A stretch of 64,000 nt of DNA from Dugong dugon (taxonomy: Eukaryota; Chordata; Mammalia; Sirenia; Dugongidae), in contig CM057463.1 in NCBI GenBank assembly GCA_030035585.1, positions 140,028,736 through 140,092,735 on the forward strand, written 5' to 3'. Made by a program: the position numbers and the translations under genes. Below the pieces are notes generated by a model. It was not told the DNA's origin. It did no database searches and worked only from the letters and a program-made list of their open reading frames with translations. Below, one piece after another: positions 1-11,599 of this stretch; position 1 is the first letter of the stretch; every line of letters starts with the position of its first letter.

Positions 1-2824
1 ATTCAGGGCTTCTTCCCTTTCCATACAAAGTTAATGATGAGTTTTTCCATCTCTTTGAAGAATGTTGTTGGTATTTGGATCAGGATTGTGATGTATTTGT
101 AAATTGCTTTGGGTAGAATTGTCATTTTCACAATGTTGAGTCTGCCTATCCATGAGCATGGTATGTTTTTCCATGTATGTAGATCCCTTTGGGTTACTTG
201 CTGTAGTGTTTTGTAGTTTTCTTTGTATAGCTTTTTTACATCCCTGGTCAGATTTATTCCTAAGTATTTTATCTTTTTAGGGGCTATTGAAAATGATATT
301 GTTTTCCTGATTTCCTTTTCATTGTTCTCCTTATTGGTGTATAAGAATCCAACTGATTTTTGAATGTTTATCTTGTATCCTGCTACTCTGCTGAATCTAT
401 TAGTTCCAGGAGATTTCTCATGGAGTCTTTAGGGCTTTCTGTGTATAGTATCATATCATCTGCAAACAGGGACAGTTTCACTTCTTCATTACCAATTTGG
501 ATGCCATTTATTTCTTTTTCTTGCCTTATTGCTCTAGCTAGAACTTCCAGCACAATGTTAAATAGGAGTGGTGATAAAGGGCATCCTTGTCTTGTTCCTG
601 TTTTCAAGGGGAATGTTTTCAGCCTCTCTCCATTAAGAATGATGTTGGCCATTGGGTTTCCATAGATGCCCTTCATTATGTTGAGAAATTTCCCTTTTAT
701 ACCTATTTTATTGAGAGTTTTCATCAGGAATGGGAGTTGGACTTTGTCAAATGCCTTTTCTGCGTCAATTGAGATGATTATGTGATTCTTTTCTTTCTTT
801 TTATTTATATGGTGGATTATGTTGATTGATTTTCTAGTGTTGAACCATCCTTGCATACCTGATATGAATCCTACTTGGTCATAGCCTAGTATTTTTTTGA
901 TATGCTGTTGAATTCTATTGGCTAGAATTTTGTTGAGAATTTTTGCATCTATTTTCATGAGAGATATTGGTCTGTAATTTTCTTTTTTTGTGACATCTTT
1001 TCCTGGTGTTGCTATCAGCATTATGCTGGCTTCATAGAATGAATTTGGAAATGTTGCTTCCTCTTCTATGCTCTGAAATAGCTTCAGTAGTACCGGTACA
1101 AGCTCTTCTGTAAATGTTTTGTAGAAATCTCCAGTGAAGCCATCTGGGCCAGGGCTTTTTTTGGTTGGGAGTTTTTTTGTTACGTTTTCAATCTCTTCTC
1201 TTGTTATTGTTCTGTTTAGATTTTCAACATCACTTTGTTGTAGTTTGGGTAGGCTGTGTGTTTCTAGAAATTTATCCATTTCCTCTAGGTTTTCAAATTT
1301 GTTGGAGTAGAGTTTTTCATAATATTCTGTTATAATCCTTTTTATTTCAGATAGGTGTGTTGTAATGTCCCCCATTTCATTTCTTATTTGGGTTATTTAT
1401 GTCCTCTCCTGTTTTTCTTTTATCAGTCTGGCCAGTGGTTTGTTGATTTTGTTGATTCTTTCAAAGAACCAACTTTTGGTTTTGTTGATTCTTTCTATTG
1501 TTTTTTTGTTCTCTATTTCATTTATTTCTGCTCTGATTCTTACTATTTCATTTCTTCCGGTGGTTGTGGGCTTTTTTTTTTTTTTTTTTTTTTTGCTGTT
1601 CTCTTTCTATTTGTTTGAGTTCTGTAGTTAATGTTTTGATTTTGTCTCTTTCTTCTTTTTTGATATGTGCTATAAATTGTCTTCTGAGGACTGTCTTTGC
1701 TGTGTCCCAAAGGTTTTGGTAGGATATGTTTTCATTCTCATTTGATTCTAGGAATTTTTTTATTCCATCTCTGATTTCTTCTATTACCCACTGATGTATA
1801 AGCAGGGTATTATTCAGTTTACATGTATTTGATTTTTTTTCCTTGCTCTTTCTATTGTTAATTTCTACCTTGATGGCATTGTGGTCAGAGAAGATACTTT
1901 GAATTATCTCAATGCTTTGGATCTTGTGGAGGATTGCTCTGTGGCCTAAGATGTGGTCTATTCTGGAGAACTTTCCATGTGCATTGGAAAAGAATGTGTA
2001 CTTTGCAGTGGTTGGATGGAGTGTTCTATATATGTCTATGAGGTCAAGTTGTCTGATTGTGCCCTTTAGGTCTTCTGTATCTTTGCTGAGTTTCTTCTTA
2101 GTTGTTCTGTCCTTTACAGAGGGTGGTGTGTTGAAGTCTCCTACTATTATTGTGGAACTATCAATTTGTCTTTTCAGTGTTGTTAGTTTGTTTTATGTAT
2201 TTTGGAGCCCTGCCATTGGGTGCGTAGATGTTTATTATGGTTATGTCTGCATGATGGATCGTCCCCTAAATCATTATATAGTGTCCTTCTTTGTCTTTTA
2301 TGGTAGATTTCGTTTTAAAGTCTATTTTATCTGAGATTAGAATTGCCACTCACGCTCTTTTTTGGTAGTTGTTAGCTTGATATATTTTTTTCCAACCTTT
2401 AACTTTTAATAAAATCACATCTTTGTTTCTAAGGTGTGTCTCTTGTAGACAGCATATTGATGGATCCTGTTTTCTTATCTATTCTGTCACTCTCTGTCTC
2501 TTAATGGGTGCATTGAGTTCACTTACATTCAGTGTAATTATTGATAGATGTGGGTTTGTTGTTGTCATTTTGTAGTGCTTTTTTTTGTGGTGTTGACCTT
2601 TTCTTTGTTTTTCTTACTCTCTTGTGCTGAGTTACTTTTGTTTGTGGATTTTTTTTCATTTCTTTTGTGTTTGTAGGTTTTGTTTTTGCTGAGACTTTGT
2701 TTTTCCTCTTTTTTTTATGAGTATGTTTGTTAACTTTCTTTGTGGTTACCATGAATTTTACCCTTATCTTTCTAAGTTTGAAGAAGTCTACCATTACTTG
2801 GTATCGCCTTGCCTTCCTCTCCAT
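1..2824 (-). pseudogene. L1 ORF2 remnant (endonuclease and reverse transcriptase)
   Basis: This encodes the L1 replicase, which nicks target DNA and primes reverse transcription there. The best-preserved block is an open frame at 383-1375. It carries the L1 reverse transcriptase signatures [45 protein letters not shown] and the catalytic FADDMILY. The N-terminal endonuclease part (about 1400-2824) is recognisable only in pieces across frames. One example is SINNYTECK, the start of the usual ORF2 N-terminus, near 2519-2550. A run of 23 T at 1572-1594 interrupts the region between endonuclease and RT. The C-terminal part lies outside the window. Multiple frameshifts make it a pseudogene. Confidence 0.9.
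1572..1594. repeat. Homopolymer T run (23 nt)
   Basis: This is an uninterrupted T tract inside the ORF2 region of the minus-strand L1, so it reads as poly-A in the element. Related copies have a much shorter A-rich stretch here, so this is a microsatellite-like expansion after insertion. It may also be a sequencing-prone site. Confidence 0.9.
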
Positions 2825-2989
2825 TAGAAGGTTTTATACCTTTACCGTTTATTCCCTCTTTTATCATTTTGATGTCTTTGTCATTTACTGATTAACTGCT
2901 CTGATGCTGTGTTGTATTTCTTTTGGTTTTGGATAGTCCTCGAGAGTTCATTTCCTAGATTGGTATCTGGCTCGTACGATCCTGTGTCC

Positions 2990-4039
2990 TAGGTTCTGCC
3001 TGTGAGCTGAACCTGTTTGTCCTCAGATTGAAGAACTCCTTTTAATAATTCTTGTAAGTTTGGTTTGACTTTTACATATTCCCTTAATTTCTGTTCATTT
3101 GGAAATGACCTAATTTTACCATCAAATTTGAACTAGAGTTTTGCGGGATATATTATTCTTGGCTGACAATTTTTTTCTTTCAAGATTTTATAGATATCAT
3201 CCCATTGCCTTCTTTCCTGGATGGTTTCTGCCAAATAATCTGAGCTTAGTCTTATTGTTTCTCCTCTGTATGTGACTTCTTGTTTTTTACAAGCTGTTCT
3301 CAGGATTCTTTGTTTGTCTTTGGTTTTGGCGAGTGTGAATATGATATGCCTTGGTGATTTTCTTTTGGGGGTCTCTTCTATGTGGGGTTCGTTGAGCTTT
3401 TTGGATGGCCAGTTTTTCATTTTTCATGATATTGAGGAAGTTTTCTGTCAGCAATTCGTCAGTGATCCTCTGTGTGTTTTCTGTTTTCTCCCCCTGTTCT
3501 GGAATTCCAATCACTTGCAGATTTTTGCTTTTGATTGTGTCCCACATAACTCTCAGGGTCTCTTCATTTTTCTTTGTTCTTTTTTCTGAGTTTTCCTGAA
3601 ACATAGTTGTATTCAAGTGTTTGTCTTCAATTCCACTGATCCTGTCTTCCACCGTTTCAAATACGCTTCTCAGCCGTTCTGTGACATCGTCCATTTCTGA
3701 AATCTTGTTGTTTATCTTTTGGATTTCTAATTGTTGTCTTTGTATAATTTCTAGTTGTGAATTTATTTTGGCATTTTGTTCCTGCATTATTTTCCTGAAT
3801 TTTTTCAATTTTTTGTCCATATTTTCCGTGAATTTGTCTATTTTTTCCTCATGTTTGTCAGCTTTTCGCCTCAGTTCTTGGAGAATTCTGAGTATTAGAG
3901 ATTTGAATTCCCTATCAGGTAGTTCTAGTGCATTTTCTTTCACAGGAGATTCATCTGGTGTTTTAATTTGGATGCCTAGTGGAGTCATCCTGTCCTGTTT
4001 TTGTAAATGTTTTGTTATTATCTGCTGTCTTTGGGGCAT
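2990..4039 (-). pseudogene. L1 ORF1 remnant (RNA-binding coiled-coil protein)
   Basis: ORF1p is the trimeric nucleic-acid chaperone that packages L1 RNA. The start is the ATG at 4037-4039 (MPQRQQ). A long heptad-rich segment follows (roughly residues 55-135, with ELRRKADKHEEKIDKF and repeated QLEIIQRQQLEIQ), typical of the coiled coil. The RRM-like portion then starts near NLQVIGIPEQGE, about residue 172. The open frame covers 3287-4039 (250 codons). The C-terminal domain continues in another frame at 3133-3420 (SPRHIIFTLAKTKDKQRIL), so a frameshift lies in about 3290-3420. An in-frame stop near 3133 cuts the last part, whose homologous sequence extends to about 2990. Confidence 0.9.
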
Positions 4040-5926
4040 TCAGTAGTTATTTTTCTAATTCATTGATTGTAGTTTTGTTTGTTTTATCCCTTTTTTAAAA
4101 AAAAATTGACTCTCTCTGAGCAAGCAGACTGTGTGTTCTTTGTTGTTTACTCATCTTTGGGCACAATACTTTTCGCCTCCTTCTTCAACTGGTAGGGTCA
4201 GTCACTCAGATATGGTATGGCAGGGCAGGTCTAGCTGAAGAGGAGTTACAGCTATGGGTTGTTTGTGGTACTTACTACAGCCACCAGAGCTGGTCAGTAA
4301 TCAGTGCAGGGCAGGTTCCAGTAGGCCATGCCTGTGCTGCTTGGTGGTGTGATGTCAAGCGCACAGTGCAGGTAGGCAGGATGCAGTGGGGAGATTGTTA
4401 TGTGTGGAGCTAAGATGGATATGGGAGAGAGGAGAGAGGAACAGGAGCCAAAAACACACAAACAAACAAAAAAGAATGCTAGGGGAGCTTGCCATTGGAG
4501 TGAAGAGATGAGAGACTATGAAATGGAGAAAAACAGAAAGGGAGGCGGAAGAAAAGAAAAGAATGAATAAGTAAGAATCAGAAAGGTTAAAGAACCACGA
4601 AGTTCCCAGGGATCCCACCGGTGCAGGTATGAGGTCTGGGGAAGTCACTCTCAGATGTTGCAGTACAGCCTGGCTAGAAGGCGTAGAGGTATACAATGCC
4701 AGGTTTTCAGGGAACAGAAAAAGAAGGAAGATATAGAGAGACAAGAAAGTGAGCAATGAAGAAAGACAAAAAGGGAAAAAGAAAACAAAGCAAATAAAAA
4801 AAAAAAAAGAAAGAAAGGCCCCCAAAGAAACAGAAAAAAAAAAAAAAACAATGTAAAAAGAAATGCCCTCAGGGATTCCTCTGCACGTCTGCAGAAGCCG
4901 AAGGGGCGTCTCCCTGCCATGCTGCTCAGCCTGGCCAGAAAGGGCTCACAACTCAAGAAAAAGAAAAGAAAGCAAACTAACAATTCAAAACAAACAAACG
5001 AACAAAACCCTGGGATCCCACCATCGCGGCAGCCCAAACCAGGAAACAGCTCCACACTCGAGCGGAGCTCCACAGCCCCTCAGGAAGAAGGAAAGATGGC
5101 GCACAGAGCCAGGTACTTGAGCGAAGGGAGGGGGAGGTGGTGAGAGGCAAATAAGAAGTCAAAAGAATTAGAAAAAAAAAGCAACACTAGCAGCCAACAA
5201 ATGGCACTCAGAGAGCCAGCTAGTGCAGGCTGGTGTTTCTGGACAAGAGATTGTGTCCGTGGGAAGCAGAGGGGGCTGAGTGTGGGTGAAGAAGGGTAGA
5301 TAGTGGGAAAGCATATATCATAAATTACCGGAGCTCTGCAGCCCCTCAGGAAGAAGCAAAGATGGCGCACAGAGCGAGGTACTTGAGCTAAAGGAGGGGG
5401 AAGTGGGGAGGGCAAGGAAGAAATCAAAAGAAGTGGAAAAAAAGCAACACCAGCAGCCAACAAATGGCACTCAGGCAGCTACCGGTTCGGGTGTGTGGAA
5501 TCCAAACAGCTGCTGTTTCCCAGTCAAGAGACTGTGGCCACGGGAAGCAGAGGAGGCTGAGTCGGGGTGAAGAAGGGTGGGGGGTGGGAAAGCGTATATC
5601 ACCAATTACTGGTTGTTTTATCTCCTGTTGGAAGCTCCGTGAGGCTGCTTTCTCATACCCCCTGTTTGCTGGTCTCCGATAGGAGTCCAAGATGGCAGAT
5701 CTGTGCTGCGTTAGCTGGTAGGGGACCTCTGCATGAGTCTCTCCTTGCTCTCCGTTCTCTGTCAGTTTTCTCAGTCCATTTGGTGCTTGGCCGAGTTCTT
5801 TATCTCTTCAGTTGATGTTTTAAGGTTTCGGGATTGTTGTATTCTCTGTTCGGCTTAGTTTTTCAGATCTTTGCTGTGGAGGGATGGCGTGGTTCTTCTG
5901 CCTAGAGTGCCATTTTGCCGGAACTC
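4040..5926 (-). promoter_or_regulatory. L1 5'UTR with tandem monomers and YY1-like sites
   Basis: This is the region upstream of ORF1 in the minus-strand element and would hold the internal L1 promoter. It contains two adjacent, clearly similar units at 5065-5330 and 5331-5609. Each starts with gagctc...cagcccctcaggaagaag and runs through aagatggcgcacagagc, gcaacac.agcagccaacaaatggcactca and gggaagcagag..gctgag. A more diverged unit may precede them (about 4860-5064). The core AAGATGGC, matching the YY1 recognition core, occurs near 5094, 5360 and 5689. Purine-rich runs, including a long poly-A at about 4797-4849, give marked strand asymmetry. Promoter activity is inferred from family knowledge only. 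Confidence 0.75.
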
Positions 5927-5929
5927 ACA

Positions 5930-7090
5930 GAATATGAATATTCTTGTACATGACTTTCTGTTACATGTATACCTAGAAGTGTTGAGTCATGGACTGCACA
6001 TTGTTCAGTTCTAGTTGATATTGCCAAAACATTTTCTAAAATTATTGTACCAATTTACTTTCTCACTGTCTTAGTTATCTAGTGCTGCTATAACAAAAAT
6101 ATCACAAGTGGATGGCTTTAACAAACAGAAATTTATTTTCTCACAGTTTAAGAGGCTTCTAGCCCAAATTCAGAGTGTAGACTCTAGGAGAAGGCTTTCT
6201 TTCTCTGTCATCTCTTGGGGAAGATCCTTGTCTTTTCACCTTCTGTTTCCCGTTTCCTGGTTCCTTGGAGAACTCCATGCGACTTGGCATCAACATTTTC
6301 CCATCTCTGCTCATTTTATATCTTGTAAGAAGTTGACTAAAGCACAACCTATATTAATCCTGACTCATTAATGTAACAAAGACAACCCATTACTAAATGG
6401 GATTATAACCACAGGCATAGAGGTTAGGATTTACAACACATATTTTGGGGGGACACAATTCAATCCGTAACTCCCATTAACAGTGTATGAGAGTTCTGGT
6501 TGCTGCACATCATTATCTGAATCTGGCATTGTCAATCTTTTAATTTTAGTTATTTTGAAGAGTTTGGAGTAGTATCTCACTGTGGGTTTAATTTGAATTT
6601 CCCTCGTGACAAATGAGGTTGAGAACATTTTCATATGCATTTCTAACAAGTGATTTTTTTCACATAGATATACTTTTTTGTGAAGTGCCCATGCAAGTGT
6701 TTTGTAACATTTTTTCTGTTATGTTTTCTATCTTGATGTTCCTGATTTGTTGTAATTTTTTTTTTCATTCTGGCTATGAGTCTTTTATTGGTTTATGTAT
6801 GGCAAATATCTTCTTCCATTTTTTGGCTTGCCTTTTTGCTTTCTTAATATTATGTTTTTATCAACAGAAGTTTGAATATAGTACATATCAATATTTTTCT
6901 TTATAATTTGTGTGTCTGTATCCTGATCAAGAAATCTTTCCTTATCCCGAATTCACAAAAGCATTCTCCTAAGTTATTTCTTTAAGATTATTGTTTTACC
7001 TTTCACGTTTAAATCTCAGTACTACTTTGAATTGTTTTTTGTGTATGGTCTGAATTTCCTTTGTCTTTTTGGGAAATATCAATTCTAATC
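5930..7090 (-). mobile_element. Ancient L1 3' fragment (L1M-like), interrupted at 6067-6471
   Basis: The sequence resembles the 3' part of ORF2 of old mammalian L1s in reverse orientation. It includes tacctagaagtgttgagtcatgg, then after the interruption agtgtatgagagttctggttgctgcacatc and agtatctcactgtgggtttaatttgaatttccct. The two pieces (5930-6066 and 6472-7090) are co-linear, and the intervening LTR splits them. The fragment is much more diverged than the lineage-specific L1s and has no usable ORF. Confidence 0.7.
6067..6471 (-). mobile_element. MaLR-like solo LTR
   Basis: On the plus strand the block runs from tgtcttagttatctagtgctgctataac to ggggggacacaattcaatccgtaac. In minus orientation this starts like GTTACGGATTGAATTGTGTCCCC and ends in TAAGACA, a layout typical of ERVL-MaLR LTRs. 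A polyadenylation-like AATAAA is present in that orientation (near 6132-6140). It interrupts an ancient L1, which continues on both sides. Possible 5-bp duplications are ctcac (6062-6066) and ctccc (about 6471-6475), with one mismatch. No internal retroviral sequence remains. A related but longer LTR lies at 37,939-38,450. Confidence 0.65.
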
Positions 7091-7237
7091 CAGAGCAAAA
7101 GATAGAAAGATAAAAGTTATACTAAAATGAAAACAAATTAAAAACACACACACACAATTTAATTATAAAGTAAGTCTTAAAATGTCGTATCTGTTTGGAA
7201 TATTTGGGCATGAAAATGGGACACTTATTTACAACAT

Positions 7238-7443
7238 AGGAAACCTTGGTGGGGCAGTAGGTAAAGCGCTGAGCTGCTAACTGAAACATCAGTGGTTCGA
7301 ACCCACCAGCTCCTCTTCAGGAGAAAGCTGTGGCTTCTGTAAAGATTATAACCTTGAAAACCCTATGAGGGCAGTTATACTCTGTCCTATGGGATCAATA
7401 TGAGTCAGAATCGACTCAACAGCAATGAGTTTGGTTTGATTGA
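7238..7443 (+). mobile_element. AfroSINE
   Basis: This is a tRNA-derived SINE with the full block order: aaaccttggtggggcagtaggtaaag, gctgctaac, gttcgaacccacc (tRNA B-box-like), gattataaccttgaaaaccctatg, ctctgtcctatggg and gagtcagaatcgactcaacagcaa. Flanking direct repeats ttatttacaa at 7225-7234 and 7444-7453 support retrotransposition. Confidence 0.9.
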
Positions 7444-7616
7444 TTATTTACAAAATATATTGACAGCTATGACTGTCATCTTTATTTTGAAAGAATAAGA
7501 AATAGAATGACTTTTTTTTGGACAAAAGAAATTCATAATCTCCAGTTAGTTACCATGAGGCAGTAGGTAACTTCCTAGTCAGTGTAAGTTCAGGGTCTTA
7601 AGCAAGGGTTTTGAAG

Positions 7617-7833
7617 TCAAAAAGTATGTGTTTGTTAACTCAGCTCTGCCACTTGCCAGATGCTATTGTGGCCGTTCTTTAACTCACTGTGCCTATGTTT
7701 TCTCATTGCAAAATGAAAATAATACCTATCTCACTGGCTTAAAGTGAGGAAGCAATTAGCTACCTTTCCATTTTTTTCACTATTGTGTCTCCAGCACTTA
7801 AAACACTATTTGTCACATAGTAAAGCTTAGTTA
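7617..7833 (+). mobile_element. MIR
   Basis: This is an ancient mammalian-wide SINE. Recognisable core blocks are agctctgccacttgccag, ttctttaactcactgtgcctatgttttctcattgcaaaatg, aataatacctatctcactgg and the tail ttgtcacatagtaaagcttagttaat. An AfroSINE abuts its 3' end. Confidence 0.75.
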
Positions 7834-8023
7834 ATGTGCTCTGCTGCTAACCAAAAGTTCAGAGGTTTGAACCCACCAGCAGCTCAGTGGGAGAAAGATG
7901 TGGCAGTCTGCTTCTGTGAAGGTATACAGCTTTGGAAACCCTATGGGGCAGATCTACTCTGTCCTATAGGGTCACCAGGAGTCGGAATCGACTTGACAGC
8001 AACGGATTTCGTTTGGTTTTTTG
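7834..8023 (+). mobile_element. AfroSINE, 5'-truncated
   Basis: The sequence begins within the tRNA-like head (gctctgctgctaaccaaaag) and continues through gtttgaacccaccagcagctc, gggagaaagatgtggcagtctgc, ggaaaccctatggggcag and gagtcggaatcgacttgacagcaacgg. The first roughly 30 bases of the family consensus are absent. Confidence 0.9.
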
Positions 8024-8028
8024 GTGCC

Positions 8029-8190
8029 TCTCAAAGTGTAGGTCTCAGCCCACGACCAACAGCATAAACATTACCTGCGAATTTGATAGAAATGCAGAAT
8101 CTCAGGGCCTTCCCCAGAACTAATGAATCAGCATTTGAACAAAATCCTCAAGTGACTCCTTGCACATTAATGTTTGAGGAGCACTGAGTC
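8029..8190 (+). mobile_element. MER5A-like hAT MITE
   Basis: The block from ctctcaaagtgtaggtctca through agaaatgcagaatctcagggcc and actaatgaatcagcatttgaac to tttgaggagcactga follows the MER5A non-autonomous DNA-transposon consensus, including roughly inverted termini. It is old and diverged. Confidence 0.7.
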
Positions 8191-9764
8191 AGACAATTAA
8201 AGTATCTAGTGACGTTATGGCCCACGTTTTTCAAATAAAGTTAAGATTGGAAGCAGGAAGAGATAGAGGGGCCTAGCTAAAGAAATGATATTCTATATTG
8301 GATTCGATTTATTTGTTAGCAAGGTCATTTTTACTGCACATTCCAGAACTGGGCAATGCATGCTGTCAACCTGGGTTATTTATTTTTCCACTTTGCCCCA
8401 TTTATTTTTTCACTCTTGTTCAACAGCTTCAAATGAAGATTATAATGATTAGATCTTACCTTTACTTTTGATTTCTATTTTATCACCAAGAGGACTGCAG
8501 ATAAGCTGAAGGAAGAACAAAAAAGAGGGAAGGAAGAGACAAAGTCTCTTAAAAAAATTCACAGCTGACATGTTATCTTGATTTCTCATTCAGTCACTGA
8601 TCCAATCACAAATCATTCTCCTTCTCAACCTCTGACTTAGAGTTCTAAATCCTCCATCTATAACTTCTGTGTTCTACCTTTGAAGAGAAAAACAGTATAA
8701 ATGGATTGACTTACAGAGTTTCTAACAGGTGTTTTTTGTCCATTGGTTTGTGGTGGTAAACTCTGGTGAGTAAAATAAATGAAATCAGTGGCCCAAGCTA
8801 ATGTAGTGGTCTGTGAACCTAAAGATTTGTGAATGATTTTAGATAATTTGATGTATTTTGTTGGCTGTCTTCATTAGAGGATGTTTGTGAGGTATTAATG
8901 ATAGTAACAATTACTAATACTTATGGTTTGACTACCATATGACAGGCATTGTGTTAAGTTTCTTGGATATATTCCTACATTTCATTTTCTCATTGATATG
9001 GTTAGCTGAGTATAGGGAGACCTTCTGATATCAGTATTCATTAATGGAGTCTCAGTGGTTAATAGGAAAGTAAAAGTCACTATAACACAAAATAGCCACT
9101 AATAAATTGGCCACTTACAGAATGAATTCCCACTCAATGATCACTTTCACTTAATGTTAACGTTTATCCCAGTCCAGGAGGCAACATTTTTGTCCCTCAG
9201 TTTCTTGTATCAAATATTGTAGCAAACATCCAGCAACACAGTGAAAACCAGTGGTGAAGAGCAATCATGGATCTTGGAAAAGATACAGATTTCATGACGT
9301 TGATTAAAAAATGTTGGAAAATTGTTCAAATCACAGGGCAAAGATCCTGACAAAAGAAGATCTGTTAGAGTAGTTAACAACTAGACCAGAGAAAATCAAC
9401 AAACTCTTGACAAGATGTGCTCTTCAAAAAAGAATGTTTTACATATCAAAATATTATAATCCAGCTTCAAAAGCCATGTCTGAAGTGAAGAGTGTCTATC
9501 ATGCTATCATAACATTTCATCCAAAAACAAAAACTATGCCAAAAATTAATTCTTGGTTATTATTTATTTATGCTAAGAAATAGCATTTTTTGCAATGTTA
9601 ACTATGAATTTAAATAAATTATTTTTGTAAGTTTTACCTTGAATATTTAGACAAATCTCCAAACTTTTTTATAATCTGCAATGAATTTTTAGGTTATTTA
9701 AGGTAAATTCATTTTAAAAAGTTTTTTCCCCCTGTACCAATCCTCCTCACTTGAGGAGGCTTTC
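8191..9764. other. Unassigned AT-rich sequence; weak MIR-like trace near 8900-9010
   Basis: I see no convincing ORF, RNA gene or clear repeat here. A short stretch around 8900-9010 (acaattactaatacttatgg...gacaggcattgtgttaag) weakly resembles a MIR-type segment. The rest (for example 9240-9540) may be decayed repeat that I cannot name. Confidence 0.4.
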
Positions 9765-9895
9765 CTGTGTTATTATTACCCTATTTTACATACGGAAACC
9801 TGAGGTTTGACATGGCTAAATAATGGGACCAAAATTACAGACAGGCATTGACCCAGAGATGCCAGACCCAATCTTGGTCCGATTGAATATTGCTA
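9765..9895 (-). mobile_element. MIR (reverse orientation)
   Basis: The run attattaccctattttacatacggaaacctgaggtttgac, followed by decayed ggctaaataatgggac and a tRNA-like end, matches the reverse complement of the MIR core. It is diverged. Confidence 0.55.
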
Positions 9896-10665
9896 CTAAA
9901 GTTAGTATTCTAAAATCATTCTAATAATAAGAATTTGACTAATGAACTCAGTGAGATTGTACAGAGGAACTTTAAATCCCTGACTTCTAACATTGTTGAA
10001 AGTAATATGAATTTATGTGACGTAAAATGGGACCTCTGGGTCTCACTGACTTTATTATTTAGAGATCACAGTGCTTCTTTCTCTTTTGAAAAACTGAATA
10101 TAAGTGGCACTGAAAGAAAATGTTTTCTAAAAGTATGATATTCAGTGAGCCACTTACTACAAAAAAAAAAATTGAAAGATTAGAGAACACCTGGAATCAT
10201 AAAACCATGTAATCCAAGCCCAAAACTACACTCTGCTCCTTTATGGACTGTGAATATGTGATTGATTACACATTCAAATTGAAACAAATGGTCCAGTGCC
10301 TGTGGAAACTCCAGATGCAACCTTCCATTTACAGACATACCTGTGAGTCCCAGACTTTATAGGTGGACTCACTAATTGCAGCAGTGACAAGTCCCCTCAT
10401 AACATACAATGCTGTGATAAATGGGATTATGTGTTAGGCATTAAGTCTTTTAATCCCAGTTCCTAAAACACAAACTTTTGTCCATTCCTCCTTATTAGTG
10501 TATTTTTATGCAAATAACATGTGCCTTCTACCATTGTTTGAAAACTGTGCCCTCCTCCAATGAAGTATTTTTGTAAGTGTGCTATGCTAATTTTTTTACA
10601 GCAACATGTAAAAAAATTGTCATAGCTGCTCTTATAAAAATACCTCACAAGAGGAGGGCATGGTT
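9896..10665. other. Unassigned sequence left of the provirus
   Basis: I see no gene or recognisable repeat family. The open frames here are short and lack recognisable motifs. Confidence 0.4.
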
Positions 10666-11259
10666 TGTGGCTTAGGCTGGGTCTCTAGAGAACCAAAACA
10701 AGTGAAGCATATATACAGACAGAGACAGAGACAGAAACACAGAGAGAGATTTAGCTGAAGGAATGGCTCACATGATTGTGGAAGCTGGCAAGTCCCAACT
10801 CTATGGGTCAGACATAAGGCTGGAGGCTTCTCCTGACTCATGTAGTTGCAGGGGCTGACTAACCCAAGATCAGCAGGTAAGACAGCAGGCTGCAAGCTCA
10901 CAGGCTGCAGAGGCTAATGAATCCCAAGATAAGCAGGCAATAAGGCAGGACACTGGCTCAAGTTCCAAGAGTCAGACATCAGGCGATGAAGAGCCGGATG
11001 CAGGATCCAGAGTGAGCAAAAGCCAGCGAGCTTTGCCAAAATGTCCATACATATTGGGTGCAGGCCACGTCTTCAAGGAAACTTGCTTACAACTGATTGC
11101 CTGATCACAACAGATCACATCACAAAGGTGATCACATTATATCACAAAGTGGTGGATAACTATATCATTACATAACTGACAAACTACATCATTACATAAC
11201 TACTTAACCACTGAGAATCATGGCACAATGAAGTTAATACACAACTTTAACCATCATAG
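10666..11259 (-). repeat. Proviral LTR (3' LTR)
   Basis: This runs on the plus strand from tgtggcttaggctgggtctc to about aactttaaccatcat. In viral orientation it is the downstream LTR. It aligns with 16530-17104 and with the solo LTR at 60,212-60,772, which preserves the full TGTGATGATTAAG...CCTAAGACA ends. A purine/GA repeat lies just inside the left end (10,717-10,750). Confidence 0.8.
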
Positions 11260-11599
11260 TCCACCGCTTATCAACTTGCCACCTTTACACATCTCCTTAA
11301 ACTATACACAATCTCTAAATAAAGATAATTACAAAGCCATACTTGCACATAACATGATACAACTAATGTGCGTAAAACCAAAAACACACTAGCCTCATTT
11401 ATATCTTAAATTTTATAAGTGAAGAGAACAAAAGTATTTGATGCACACATACTAGGAGGGAATACTCATAACAATTACAGTCTTTGTTTCTGCACCTGGT
11501 CACGTGGTTGTTACTGGTATTTAGAACTACCTTCTTCAACCACCCATTCCGTATTCCCTTTGCCCTCAGCAAGCACTTCAGCTGGTCATGGTTCTTTGC

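Larger units (their letters stand above)
1..5926 (-). mobile_element. LINE-1 (copy 1), 5' end present, 3' end outside the window
   Basis: A non-LTR retrotransposon lies on the minus strand. In element order it has a 5'UTR (5926 to 4040), an ORF1 remnant (4039 to about 2990) and an ORF2 remnant (about 2824 to 1) that runs off the left edge before its C-terminus. The 5' boundary is placed where the sequence reads tttgccggaactc on the plus strand (about 5914-5926). After this the flank changes to ancient L1 sequence. The same ORF order and 5'UTR type recur in the copies at 22.05-29.7 kb and 37.5-45.8 kb, so these form one family. Both ORFs carry frameshifts or stops, so the copy looks dead. The 3' flank is missing, so target-site duplications cannot be checked. 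Confidence 0.93.

Noticed and set aside
4355-5073. Overlapping minus-strand frames rich in Phe/Leu upstream of L1 ORF1, which could suggest an ORF0-like gene.
   Set aside because: They follow from poly-purine tracts in the 5'UTR and are not conserved in copies A and E.
7238-7300. tRNA-like A and B box sequences in SINE heads as possible tRNA genes.
   Set aside because: They sit in SINE copies with the full SINE body and target duplications. No cloverleaf-complete tRNA is seen.
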